NCBI RefSeq assembly: GCF_000379725.1
Contig: NZ_KB903665.1
Location: 76,328-140,327 of the forward strand
Direction of reading: 5' to 3'
DNA length: 64,000 bases
DNA from: Cytophaga aurantiaca DSM 3654
GTDB taxonomy: Bacteria; Bacteroidota; Bacteroidia; Cytophagales; Cytophagaceae
Part shown: positions 53,514 through 61,745 of the stretch, piece after piece
How positions within the stretch are numbered: position 1 is the stretch's first letter
Layout of the letters: every line of letters begins with the position of its first letter
Translations under genes and position numbers: made by a program
Notes under the pieces: model-generated
Databases searched by the model: none
What the model was told of the DNA's origin: nothing
The model's input: the letters and a program-made list of their open reading frames with translations, nothing else

Positions 53514-53660
53514 ATGGCTATAACTAAAAACACTACAACTCCTTCAAAAAAATCTGCTGGCAAAGGATCTTTAACAGAAGCTAAAACGAATGAGGATTTT
53601 AATAAAAAAGCGCCTCAAAAAGATGATCCGCAACTAAAAATAAAGACCGTAAAAAAATAA
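53514..53660 (+). CDS. 48-residue lysine-rich protein, unknown
   Basis: A short frame from ATG 53514 to TAA 53658-53660. It encodes 48 residues with 12 to 14 lysines, opening MAITKNTTTPSKKSAGKGS and ending PQLKIKTVKK; no hydrophobic segment, so it is probably disordered and basic, perhaps binding nucleic acid or ribosomes. Spacing from both neighbours is ample, a TATACTTG box (one mismatch to TAnnTTTG) lies near 53452-53459, and the codon choices look coding. It lies upstream of the HPF gene, in the same direction. No family recognised. Confidence 0.55.
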   Translation: MAITKNTTTPSKKSAGKGSLTEAKTNEDFNKKAPQKDDPQLKIKTVKK

Positions 53661-53797
53661 ACTTATTCGGTCGGAATGCGCTGAAATCCAATAAATACGT
53701 ATTTTACCTGAGGTCTAAGTCGGGGTAAATTGTTCGTTTGTGTGCGTTAATTCTGTTAATAATTCCTGAACTTTACAACCGTTTTATAGTATGCCTC

Positions 53798-53811
53798 GTA
53801 CTATATAGTAC
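53798..53811. promoter_or_regulatory. 14-bp palindrome upstream of HPF gene
   Basis: GTACTATATAGTAC is a perfect palindrome 20 bp before the ATG; a partial copy (AGTATGCCTCGTACT) overlaps it. It could be an operator for growth-phase control of the HPF gene, or a small mRNA hairpin close to the start. Confidence 0.4.
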
Positions 53812-53831
53812 TAACCGTAATAATTAAGACC

Positions 53832-54146
53832 ATGACTATTCAATTCAATACCGACAAAAATATTGCAGGGAATGATCGTACTGCAACGTATATGAATTCA
53901 ATGATTTTAGATTCTTTGGATCGATTCAGTGATCACATTACTCGTATAGAAGTATATCTTTCAGATGAGAACAGCAATAAAACAGGTGGTAACGATAAGC
54001 GTTGTCTGCTTGAAGCACGTCTTGAAGGTTTAAAACCAATTGCAGTTACTAATTTTTCAGATACAGTTGAAAAAGCGGTGAGTGGTGCAATTGATAAACT
54101 TGTAGGTACATTAGATAAAACGTTAGAACGCCAACGCGCTTACTAA
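53832..54146 (+). CDS. HPF/RaiA family ribosome hibernation factor
   Basis: A 104-residue protein of the short HPF/RaiA (sigma-54 modulation, S30AE) family: an N-terminal strand (TIQFNTDKNI), a helix with MNSMILDSLDRFSDHITRIE, then VYLSDENSN, KRCLLEARLEGLKPIAVTNF and the C-terminal helix TVEKAVSGAIDKLVGTLDKT. Known members bind the 30S decoding region and silence ribosomes in stationary phase. It lacks the long C-terminal dimerisation domain. A palindrome lies before it and a clean terminator after it. Confidence 0.85.
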   Translation: MTIQFNTDKNIAGNDRTATYMNSMILDSLDRFSDHITRIEVYLSDENSNKTGGNDKRCLLEARLEGLKPIAVTNFSDTVEKAVSGAIDKLVGTLDKTLERQRAY

Positions 54147-54169
54147 TCCTTGTTTGTATAAAAATCATC

Positions 54170-54204
54170 AATCGTCCGGGACTTACATTCCGGACGATTT
54201 TTTT
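54170..54204 (+). terminator. HPF terminator
   Basis: AATCGTCCGG at 54170-54179 pairs with CCGGACGATT at 54190-54199, followed by TTTTTT. Confidence 0.92.
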
Positions 54205-54329
54205 TCATAAAATCGTTGCTGTTTAAAATTCTAACAAGATTATTTTTTCATCCTGTTGTTTATGTTCCTAAAATAATTGAACTTAAAATAAGATCAGGTA
54301 TTTATTTTTAAATATATAATCAAAATTTT

Positions 54330-54890
54330 ATGAGCAACATTATTATCCTTTCATCAAGCGTACGCGTTGGCAGAGCCAGTAACAGAGTAGCAATGTATTT
54401 TAAAAAATACATTGAAGAAAATAAATTAGCCACCGCAGCAATCATCGATCTGAATGAATATCAGTTTCCAGTTTTTAACGAACGTTTAAAATTTCAAACA
54501 AACCCAACTGCACAGACATTGGAGTTTGCAGAGAAGATCAAATCTGCCGATGGTATATTGATTGTTACTCCTGAATACAATGGAGGCTATCCTGCAGCTT
54601 TAAAAAATGTAGTTGATCTCTTATACGATGAGTGGCACCGCAAACCTACTGCAATTGCTACCGTTTCCAATGGGGGATTTGGAGGCACACAGGTCATTAC
54701 TTCGCTGCAATTTTCTTTATGGAAAATGAAAGCCTGGACTGTACCTGCGATGTTTCCTGTGCCCAAAGTTCAGGATGCTTTTGATGAACAAGGCAATGCA
54801 ACGGATAAAGCCGGAACAGATAAAAGAGCAGATGCGTTTGTAAAAGAATTACTGTGGTGTATTGAAGCAAAAAGTAAAATGAATAAATAA
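54330..54890 (+). CDS. NADPH-dependent FMN reductase family protein
   Basis: A 186-residue flavodoxin-fold protein. SSSVRVGRASNRVAMYF near the N-terminus is the FMN phosphate loop, LIVTPEYNGGYPAALKNVVD the second flavin-binding motif, and VSNGGFGGTQVITSLQ a third; all match the NADPH-dependent FMN reductase (SsuE/YieF/ArsH-like) family. Such enzymes reduce FMN, quinones or chromate. The physiological substrate is unknown. The VOC gene begins 14 bp downstream in the same direction. Confidence 0.92.
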   Translation: MSNIIILSSSVRVGRASNRVAMYFKKYIEENKLATAAIIDLNEYQFPVFNERLKFQTNPTAQTLEFAEKIKSADGILIVTPEYNGGYPAALKNVVDLLYDEWHRKPTAIATVSNGGFGGTQVITSLQFSLWKMKAWTVPAMFPVPKVQDAFDEQGNATDKAGTDKRADAFVKELLWCIEAKSKMNK

Positions 54891-54903
54891 TAAATGCATA
54901 CTC

Positions 54904-55257
54904 ATGAAAGCATTAGAAATTATTTCTGTTCCTGTAACAGATCCCCAAAAGTCAAAAGAATTTTATTTGAAAATGGGATTGGAGCTTGTTGTTGAAGCGT
55001 CGTTTAGTGAGACGCAGAAATGGATACAGCTTCGCTTTCCGGAAGGTAGTACATGCATCACCCTTGTAAACTGGTTTCCTCAGATGCCTGCGGGTTGCTT
55101 AACAGGAATGACCATTGCTACAGATGATATTGATGCAGATATTGAACGATTAAATAAGAACGGTATTGAAACGGCGCCGATTGATTCGACACCCTGGGGA
55201 AAATTTGCAGGGATCAAAGATCCGGATGGTAATGTGTGGAATTTGCATCAAAGTTAA
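54904..55257 (+). CDS. VOC (glyoxalase/dioxygenase) superfamily protein
   Basis: A 117-residue single-module VOC protein. ISVPVTDPQKSKEFYLKMG opens the first beta-alpha-beta-beta unit and FAGIKDPDGNVWNLHQ closes the second, the end motif typical of glyoxalase/bleomycin resistance proteins. Metal-ligand positions cannot be confirmed without alignment: the usual first-strand His is Val or Ser here. It may act on reactive carbonyls or bind a small molecule. Probable operon with the flavin reductase before it. Confidence 0.85.
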   Translation: MKALEIISVPVTDPQKSKEFYLKMGLELVVEASFSETQKWIQLRFPEGSTCITLVNWFPQMPAGCLTGMTIATDDIDADIERLNKNGIETAPIDSTPWGKFAGIKDPDGNVWNLHQS

Positions 55258-55293
55258 TTGTCTAACTAAGTAGTTCATCTTAATAAAAATCGC

Positions 55294-55740
55294 ATGAACC
55301 AGATAAAATTCTCTGAATCAATTTACATACATGCTTCACAGGAACGTGTGTTTGACTATACGCAGGATTATAAAAATCGTCTGCTGTGGGATACGTTTCT
55401 AAAAAAGGCAGATCTGATCGATGGTGCTACAGAAGCAGGTTTAACAGTGAAAGCGTATTGCGTAGCGCATAACGGAATTGGGATGGAGACAGAGTATGTT
55501 TCATTCAATCGTCCGAAAGTGACAGCTGTTAAAATGACAAAGGGCCCATTTATGTTTAAGGATTTTTTAGGTTCCTGGAATTTTAAACGGATCGGCCCTG
55601 AAGAAACGGAAGTTATTTTTTTGTATTCTTTTACGTTACGTTTTCCTTTCAATATGCTTACACCATTTATCAAACGTAACCTGCAGAACAATGTAAAGCA
55701 ACGCCTGATTGATCTCAAAAACAACATAGAAAAAAAATGA
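55294..55740 (+). CDS. SRPBCC (polyketide cyclase-like) family protein
   Basis: A 148-residue START/Bet v1-type protein: FSESIYIHASQERVFDYTQDY, then NRLLWDTFLKKADL, TVKAYCVAHNGIGMETEYVS and the C-terminal helix region NNVKQRLIDLKNNIEKK. The domain forms a hydrophobic ligand cavity; no enzymatic residue is evident. It stands 36 bp after the VOC gene. Ligand unknown. Confidence 0.83.
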   Translation: MNQIKFSESIYIHASQERVFDYTQDYKNRLLWDTFLKKADLIDGATEAGLTVKAYCVAHNGIGMETEYVSFNRPKVTAVKMTKGPFMFKDFLGSWNFKRIGPEETEVIFLYSFTLRFPFNMLTPFIKRNLQNNVKQRLIDLKNNIEKK

Positions 55741-55907
55741 TTAAAGGATTACATTATTGTGAAGAATAGATACGATGATTTTTATCATAAATACATCATT
55801 CCAATCAATAAATAAGCCGAGGTATTTTGCATAAAATAAATTTTAGTGCACTTTTATATCTAAATAAACCGGGTGATATTTTGTATTTTAATTAACTATT
55901 TAGACCG

Positions 55908-56684
55908 ATGAAACCGTATTCTTTTCTAATTGTGTTAAGTGCGTTGATCGTATTTTCATGTAAAAATGAAACTCCTGAATCGACTGATAGAGATGGCCTT
56001 ACAGATAGTACTCTTATAAAGGATAGCGAAGAACATCCGATTGAACTGGTTGACTCTGCTATTTTTCATATAGGGAATCACGAATTTGAAATACGTGCAT
56101 CAAGTCCAAATGAATTTAATGCAGCAGCAGATCCATTTAAAATGAAGGATACATCTGAAGCAAATAGAATTCAAAAAGTTGCATCTGCTGTTTCCCGTAG
56201 TGGGGATTCATTAATTTTTAAATGTCTGAATAATAAAAATACATATCTGATAAATGACAACGACGATGAGGATGATGTGGATGATTATTCTGTTTATACA
56301 TTTATTAAAGACATGCCGGAGATCAATCAATGGCTGGTGATGGGAGTATATTATGAAGCATATGGATATGTGTTCATTAATAAATCATCTGGAGACACTA
56401 CACTGTTGTATGGTATGCCGGTTGTTTCTCCGGATAACAAATATATCATTACGTTTAATCAGGATATTCAAGCAGGCTTCACCTTTAATGGTTTTCAGCT
56501 TTTTGAAGTGAACGGTTCTGAATTGATAGAGCTTGGAGAAAAAGAATTGTACAATTGGGGACCCGATAATGTAAGATGGAAAGATGAAACAACATTGCTT
56601 GTAGAACAGTCTCATTTAAAGTTCGATTATACCAATTCAGAACAATCTATTACAACAGAATATATAGAGATCAAAATGAAGTAA
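55908..56684 (+). CDS. Lipoprotein, unknown
   Basis: A 258-residue protein with a lipoprotein signal (FLIVLSALIVFSCKNE, lipidation at the Cys). An acidic Ser/Thr/Asp-rich stretch follows (residues ~20-50), then a beta-rich domain with NEFNAAADPFKMKD, an acidic NDNDDEDDVDDY and YEAYGYVFINKSSGD. No known family. The acidic clusters could bind calcium. Followed by a strong terminator, so probably its own unit. Confidence 0.68.
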   Translation: MKPYSFLIVLSALIVFSCKNETPESTDRDGLTDSTLIKDSEEHPIELVDSAIFHIGNHEFEIRASSPNEFNAAADPFKMKDTSEANRIQKVASAVSRSGDSLIFKCLNNKNTYLINDNDDEDDVDDYSVYTFIKDMPEINQWLVMGVYYEAYGYVFINKSSGDTTLLYGMPVVSPDNKYIITFNQDIQAGFTFNGFQLFEVNGSELIELGEKELYNWGPDNVRWKDETTLLVEQSHLKFDYTNSEQSITTEYIEIKMK

Positions 56685-56714
56685 TTATCGTCAGCGCCAC
56701 AAGCTTTTTATTTG

Positions 56715-56758
56715 AACGGGAAAGTATAGCATAGAACAACATGCTATACTTTCCCGTT
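56715..56758 (+). terminator. Terminator
   Basis: AACGGGAAAGTATAGCAT at 56715-56732 pairs perfectly over 18 bp with ATGCTATACTTTCCCGTT at 56741-56758, followed by TATTTTT. Confidence 0.93.
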
Positions 56759-56904
56759 TATTTTTAGAAAACGTATAAAATGTAATTGATGCAACCTTAT
56801 ATCTTCCAATTACTTATAAAGAAGGGGGTAACTTAAATCGAAAAAGAAATGACTTTTATTTCATTTTAAATATCTTTAGTATTTAAACCCCTTAATATTC
56901 AAAT

Positions 56905-59331
56905 ATGGAAGGCCTTTTAATGGTTATTGGTTTTGCAGGATTATTTTTTTGCATTTTCATTTTGCTGAACCGAACAGGAACATTGCTTGATACAATCGAA
57001 GCACTGCAAAAGAAGCTTCAGGTTATGGCAAAGGATGTGAACGACGTACGTTCAGAACTGCAGCGTATAAAGTCACTGGATAAAATAAGAACAGAAGAGG
57101 CGCCTGTCAGTAAGCCTGAAACGATAATAACACCGCCGGTTATTAAAGAAGAGGTGAAGGAAGTCATTGTTCCGGAAATACCTGTTGAAGAAAAAGTGAT
57201 CAAACCTGAACCTTTTGTATTTGAACATAAGGCTGAACGTCCATTATTTGTACCAACAACAGAGCCTGTTAAACCGAAGGTAGTTAAACCTAAAGAACCG
57301 AGCTTCTTTGAACGCAATCCGGATATAGAGAAATTTATAGGAGAGAACCTTATTAATAAAATTGGTATTGCCATTTTAGTATTGGGTATCGGCTTCTTTG
57401 TGAAATTTGCTATTGATCAAGGATGGATTCCTCCTGCAGGTCGTGTATTGATTGGTATTGCTTGTGGTGCCATATTAGTGGGTATTGCACATTACACTCG
57501 AAATACGTTCAGGGCATTTAGCTCAGTGCTTGTAGGTGGTGGACTGGCTGTTTTTTATCTGACTATAACCATTGCCTTTCAGGAATATAAATTAATGCCT
57601 CAGACCTTGGCGTTTATAATTATGGTCATCATTACATTGTTTGCAGTCATTTTGTCAATTTTCTATGACCGCAAAGAACTGGCCATACTTGCTATCATTG
57701 GCGGCTTTGCATCGCCATTTATGGTGAGCACAGGTGGCGGAAATTATCAGGTACTCTTTACATACATTGCTGTTTTAAATATCGGTATGATCGTTCTTTC
57801 GTACTTCAAGCGATGGAATGCAATCAATGTTATTGCTTTTGTATTTACTATTTTATTGTACGCAGGCTGGCTCATTAAAACATTTAATTACGACGAAGAA
57901 CCATTGCCGTATGTTGGTGCATTGCTTTTTGCAACATTATTTTATGTATTGTTCTTTGCGATGAATATTGTAAACAACATCAAAGAGAATAAATCTTTTG
58001 TATTGTTTCAATTGTCTATATTGATCAGCAATACCTTCTTGTATTACAGTGCAGGTATGTTTATTCTGAAAGGCATACATGGTGGCTTATACCAAGGATT
58101 GTTTACTATTTTGATTGCGTCATTCAATTTTATTTTTGCATATGTATTATACAAGAATAAAAAAGTGGATTCCAATCTGGTGTATCTGCTCATTGGTTTG
58201 GTACTGACCTTTGTTACGCTTTCTGCACCGATTCAATTAGAAGGGAATTACATTACCTTATTCTGGGCAGCGGAAACAGTCTTGCTACTGTGGCTTTCGC
58301 AAAAGTCCGGCATACAATTGATGAAGATTGCTTCATTTATTATTAATGCATTGATGTTTATAAGCTTGCTGCTTGACTGGCATCATGCCTATAGTACATT
58401 TGATGGAATCCTTCCATTGTTTATCAATAAAGCATTTGTAGCTACTATAGTTGTTATTGCTTCAATAAGTGCCACGATTTTATTATTAAAAAAAGAAACA
58501 AACGAAACCTTATTTGGGGCTCTGGGTATTAAAGAATATGCAAGTGTATTGGAAATTGCATTTTTAGTCGTTGCTTACTTCGGTGGTTTACTGGAAGTTT
58601 ATTATCAATTCGAAAGCAGATTGGGTTTATTGCAAAGCTATGTAGACATCACACCAATCTACACCTGCTGTTATAACTTAATATTTATATTGTTATTCGC
58701 CCTGTATGTACGCTTCCGAAAAGTAGCTCTGCTGGAATTATTTCCGATCATTGCCTGCATTGTAATTTCAGCTGCATATCTTATTTATTACAATACCATT
58801 GTTCTGGATCTTCGCAATGAATATCTGATGAGATCTCCTGAACTCGGTTTTCATTATTATTTCCATTACGTAAATGTTGTGCTTTTACTGATTCTATTAG
58901 GATACACATTTATATGGATGAAAAATAAATTTGCTAAAAACGCTACGCAATTTAGTGTTTACTTATGGTTTATGTCATTTGCAGTTATATATATTGCAAG
59001 TGCTGAATTATTAAATCTGGTATTGGTGTCTTCATTCAAATCTGATGAAGACTTATATAGCGTATCTCATCAGGTATATAAAGTTGGCTTCCCCATTCTA
59101 TGGGGTGTTGGTTCATTCATATTGATGATCCTCGGAATGAAGTTTAAAGTTAAAACGCTGCGGATCATTTCGCTTACTATTTTTGGAGTTACCTTATTGA
59201 AGATGTTTATTTTCGATATTCGGGAAATGTCTGAAGGAGGAAAAATTGCAGCCTTTATTTCGTTGGGTGTATTGCTTCTGATCATTTCATTTATGTATCA
59301 AAAGCTGAAGAAAATTTTAACAGAAGAATAA
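56905..59331 (+). CDS. DUF2339 multispanning membrane protein
   Basis: An 808-residue membrane protein. It opens with one membrane segment (residues ~2-22), a coiled coil (LLDTIEALQKKLQVMAKDVN), a Pro/Val/Glu-rich linker (~70-125), then PDIEKFIGENLINKIGIAIL and about 20 further membrane segments to the end. IGENLINKIGI and GWIPPAGRVLIGI are characteristic of DUF2339. The function is unknown; a role at the cell envelope is inferred. A TATCTTTA box lies at 56871-56878, 27 bp before the start. The DUF3999 gene follows 17 bp downstream, a pairing also seen in other bacteria. Confidence 0.88.
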   Translation: MEGLLMVIGFAGLFFCIFILLNRTGTLLDTIEALQKKLQVMAKDVNDVRSELQRIKSLDKIRTEEAPVSKPETIITPPVIKEEVKEVIVPEIPVEEKVIKPEPFVFEHKAERPLFVPTTEPVKPKVVKPKEPSFFERNPDIEKFIGENLINKIGIAILVLGIGFFVKFAIDQGWIPPAGRVLIGIACGAILVGIAHYTRNTFRAFSSVLVGGGLAVFYLTITIAFQEYKLMPQTLAFIIMVIITLFAVILSIFYDRKELAILAIIGGFASPFMVSTGGGNYQVLFTYIAVLNIGMIVLSYFKRWNAINVIAFVFTILLYAGWLIKTFNYDEEPLPYVGALLFATLFYVLFFAMNIVNNIKENKSFVLFQLSILISNTFLYYSAGMFILKGIHGGLYQGLFTILIASFNFIFAYVLYKNKKVDSNLVYLLIGLVLTFVTLSAPIQLEGNYITLFWAAETVLLLWLSQKSGIQLMKIASFIINALMFISLLLDWHHAYSTFDGILPLFINKAFVATIVVIASISATILLLKKETNETLFGALGIKEYASVLEIAFLVVAYFGGLLEVYYQFESRLGLLQSYVDITPIYTCCYNLIFILLFALYVRFRKVALLELFPIIACIVISAAYLIYYNTIVLDLRNEYLMRSPELGFHYYFHYVNVVLLLILLGYTFIWMKNKFAKNATQFSVYLWFMSFAVIYIASAELLNLVLVSSFKSDEDLYSVSHQVYKVGFPILWGVGSFILMILGMKFKVKTLRIISLTIFGVTLLKMFIFDIREMSEGGKIAAFISLGVLLLIISFMYQKLKKILTEE

Positions 59332-59348
59332 TCTTGAATTCATTGAAG

Positions 59349-60644
59349 ATGTATAAAAGAATAATTGCATTACTTTGTTTTGCTTTATGTGCATCTGCTG
59401 CACAGGCACAATCCTTTCGCTGGTCTGCTGCATTGGAAGATAGTGTTATAGCAGATGGTTTTTACAACATTGTACTGCGACCGGAAATTGGTGCTAAGCT
59501 GCAAGACAATTATTCGGACATCCGCATACTGAATGAAAAAAATGAAGAGATACCCTTTGTTCACAAAAGCGAAGAACCTTATTTTTCAAGCACCCTATTT
59601 AAAGAATATCCGATTGTCTCCAATAAGATCATAAACGGGTGTTGTACAAAACTTACCATTGAGAATACGGGCAAGAAGGCAATCAACAATATTTGTTTTG
59701 TATTGAAGAACTCGGATGCGGTTAAAGTAAATCGAATTTCCGGAAGCGACGATGGTATTACCTGGTATGCAGTTAAACAGTTTGATGTGTTTTATAACAA
59801 CTACAGCGAGACAGATACCAAAGTACTTACCTATGTACATTTTCCGTTAACGGATTATTTGTATTACAGTTTCGATATAACAGATAGGGGATACTGGAAT
59901 GAGAAAAGCTGGATTCATTGGGAAAACAGCAGTCGATGGAATTATCCTGTAAATGTATTGAAAGTCGGTTTCTACGAAACGTTTTTAAAAGAAGGTAAAT
60001 ATAAATCTGTTCCTGCACCAACGTTTGAGCAGCAAACAAAGGCAGAAGAAAAAAGGACCTACATTAAGGTTTCTTTTGCGGATCAGTATTTAATCAATCG
60101 CATCCGGTTTAATTTTTCAGGTCCCAGATATTATAAGCGAGAGATTACACTTGCCACTAAAGTTTCCGGGAAGAAGAAACAAGGCGACATGTATATTCCG
60201 ATTACTACACTTGAAGTAAATTCGTATTCATTAAATGAATTTGATTTTAGTTTTTTCAGAGAAAAGGAATTTTATATACTTATTGAAAACGATGACAACC
60301 GTCCGTTGGAGTTGAAAGGTATTGAAACATGGCAGCTGACAAGATACTTAAAAACCTATTTAGAAAAAGGACACCAGTATCGTTTGGCATATAGTGATTC
60401 TGCGTCTGTTGCGCCTGTATACGATCTGAATTATTTTGTAGATAGCATCCCAAAGGTATTGCCAACGCTATTGGTACTTGATAGTAAAAAGATTGATAAG
60501 CCCGCTATAGTGGTGGCTGAAGAATCGATAAGCTGGTATGAGAATAAACTGTTTGTATGGTTGGCAATTGCTGCACTCATTGCATTACTCTCGTTTATGT
60601 CCTGGAAAATGTTGGGCGAGATGAAGAAGGATAGTGGTCAGTAA
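59349..60644 (+). CDS. DUF3999 family exported protein
   Basis: A 431-residue protein with a signal peptide (ALLCFALCASAAQAQ) and a C-terminal membrane segment (LFVWLAIAALIALLSFMSW). Between them are beta-rich domains: FYNIVLRPEIGAKLQDNYSD, DIRILNEKNEEIPFVH and VNRISGSDDGITWYAVK, matching DUF3999, the usual partner of DUF2339. It should sit in the periplasm, tethered to the inner membrane. Start ATG 59349 is preferred over TTG 59334. The AGTGGNCAGT-type repeat overlaps its last codons and stop. Confidence 0.85.
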   Translation: MYKRIIALLCFALCASAAQAQSFRWSAALEDSVIADGFYNIVLRPEIGAKLQDNYSDIRILNEKNEEIPFVHKSEEPYFSSTLFKEYPIVSNKIINGCCTKLTIENTGKKAINNICFVLKNSDAVKVNRISGSDDGITWYAVKQFDVFYNNYSETDTKVLTYVHFPLTDYLYYSFDITDRGYWNEKSWIHWENSSRWNYPVNVLKVGFYETFLKEGKYKSVPAPTFEQQTKAEEKRTYIKVSFADQYLINRIRFNFSGPRYYKREITLATKVSGKKKQGDMYIPITTLEVNSYSLNEFDFSFFREKEFYILIENDDNRPLELKGIETWQLTRYLKTYLEKGHQYRLAYSDSASVAPVYDLNYFVDSIPKVLPTLLVLDSKKIDKPAIVVAEESISWYENKLFVWLAIAALIALLSFMSWKMLGEMKKDSGQ

Positions 60645-60656
60645 ATAGTGATCAGT
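60633..60656 (+). repeat. AGTGGNCAGT-type 3'-end repeat containing the stop codon
   Basis: AGTGGTCAGT-AAATAGTGATCAGT spans the DUF3999 stop codon (60642-60644), encoding its final Ser-Gly-Gln. Confidence 0.72.
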
Positions 60657-60682
60657 AAAGAGTATTAACTTTGAAACCTATT

Positions 60683-60741
60683 CAGTATAAAAAGAAAAAG
60701 ACTTTAGATGTTACTTCTAAAGTCTTTTTCTTTTTATACTG
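60683..60741. terminator. Bidirectional terminator with 26-bp perfect stem
   Basis: Arms 60683-60708 and 60716-60741 pair without mismatch around TGTTACT. It separates the convergent DUF3999 and glutaminase genes and is flanked by inverted copies of the AGTGGNCAGT repeat. Confidence 0.94.
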
Positions 60742-60768
60742 ACAACTGACCACTGACAACTGTCCACT
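60738..60768 (-). repeat. Inverted, duplicated AGTGGNCAGT-type repeat at glutaminase stop
   Basis: On the minus strand the sequence is AGTGGACAGTTGTC followed by AGTGGTCAGTTGTCAGT, a tandem pair that overlaps the glsA stop codon (60769-60767). Confidence 0.75.
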
Positions 60769-61681
60769 AGAAAATCGTTTTCCCTGTATAGTTTACAAAC
60801 AGTTCCAAAGCTTTTGTTCCTGCCAGCGAGTTGCCCGATTCGCTTAGTCCCGGCGACCATACAGCAATAGACATTTCGCCCGGAACTATGGATACAATGC
60901 CACCGCCTACACCGCTTTTAGAAGGCAGGCCAACACGATAGGCAAAATCACCAACGGAGTCATACATACCACAGGTAAGCATTAACGCATTGATTCTGTC
61001 GGAAGCTTTTTTAGGAATGATTGCTTTTTCAGAAGAAGGAATTACACCTTCGTTCGCCAAATATAAAAAAGCCTTGCTTAGATCGGAGCAGCTCATGGAC
61101 AAAGAGCATTGATGAAAATATACATCCAGCACTTCGCGCACTTTATTATGAATGTTGCCAAAGCTTTTCATAAAATAACCCATCGCAAGATTTCTGTTTC
61201 CTGTTTCGCGTTCGGATTGAGCAACCGCATAATCAAAATCGATTTGATCATTCATGCTGATCATTCGTACAAATTCAAGAATAGCTTCTTTAGGTTCTCT
61301 GATATGTGAACAGATGATGTCTGTAATAACATGTGCACCTGCGTTGATAAAAGGATTGCGAGGAATACCTTGTTCCAGTTCAAGTTGAATAAGAGAATTG
61401 AATTTACTGCCCGATGGTTCTCTGCCTACACGTTTCCAGATGCCTGCATCATTCGCTGCTATAGCCATTGTTAACGTAAGTATCTTGGAAATACTTTGAA
61501 TAGAAAAATTTTCCTGTGCATCACCAATGTGTGCATGTATACCATCTACAGTGTGTATAGACATGCCGAATTTTATAGGATCAATGCCTGCCAATGCCGG
61601 AATATAATCAGCAACTTTACCTTGTCCTAAATAGGGTTTTATGTCTTTTTGAATTTGATTCAGGATCGCCTGGTAATTCAT
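60767..61681 (-). CDS. glsA: Glutaminase, serine-dependent (GlsA type)
   Basis: A 304-residue glutaminase of normal length that hydrolyses glutamine to glutamate and ammonia. Seen: the SxxK catalytic pair Ser63/Lys66 in [31 protein letters not shown], the substrate-binding NPFINAGAH, and the [20 protein letters not shown] region near the C-terminus. The start is ATG 61681, where homology begins ([20 protein letters not shown]); a longer frame back to 61789 would translate the tandem repeat at 61710-61737 and is rejected. Probably cytoplasmic. It follows the secreted gene at 61746-63011 on the same strand. Confidence 0.94.
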   Translation of the reverse strand: MNYQAILNQIQKDIKPYLGQGKVADYIPALAGIDPIKFGMSIHTVDGIHAHIGDAQENFSIQSISKILTLTMAIAANDAGIWKRVGREPSGSKFNSLIQLELEQGIPRNPFINAGAHVITDIICSHIREPKEAILEFVRMISMNDQIDFDYAVAQSERETGNRNLAMGYFMKSFGNIHNKVREVLDVYFHQCSLSMSCSDLSKAFLYLANEGVIPSSEKAIIPKKASDRINALMLTCGMYDSVGDFAYRVGLPSKSGVGGGIVSIVPGEMSIAVWSPGLSESGNSLAGTKALELFVNYTGKTIF

Positions 61682-61709
61682 GGGCAGGTATATTCCGATA
61701 AGGTTTTTT

Positions 61710-61737
61710 GTTATTTGGAATTTGTTATTTGGAATTT
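61710..61737 (-). repeat. Tandem AAATTCCAAATAAC 3'-end repeat
   Basis: GTTATTTGGAATTT occurs twice in tandem at 61710-61723 and 61724-61737; on the minus strand this reads AAATTCCAAATAAC twice, starting 8 nt after the stop of the minus-strand gene at 61746. Same family and orientation as the arms at 28601 and 44278. Confidence 0.8.
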
Positions 61738-61745
61738 CGAACGGC

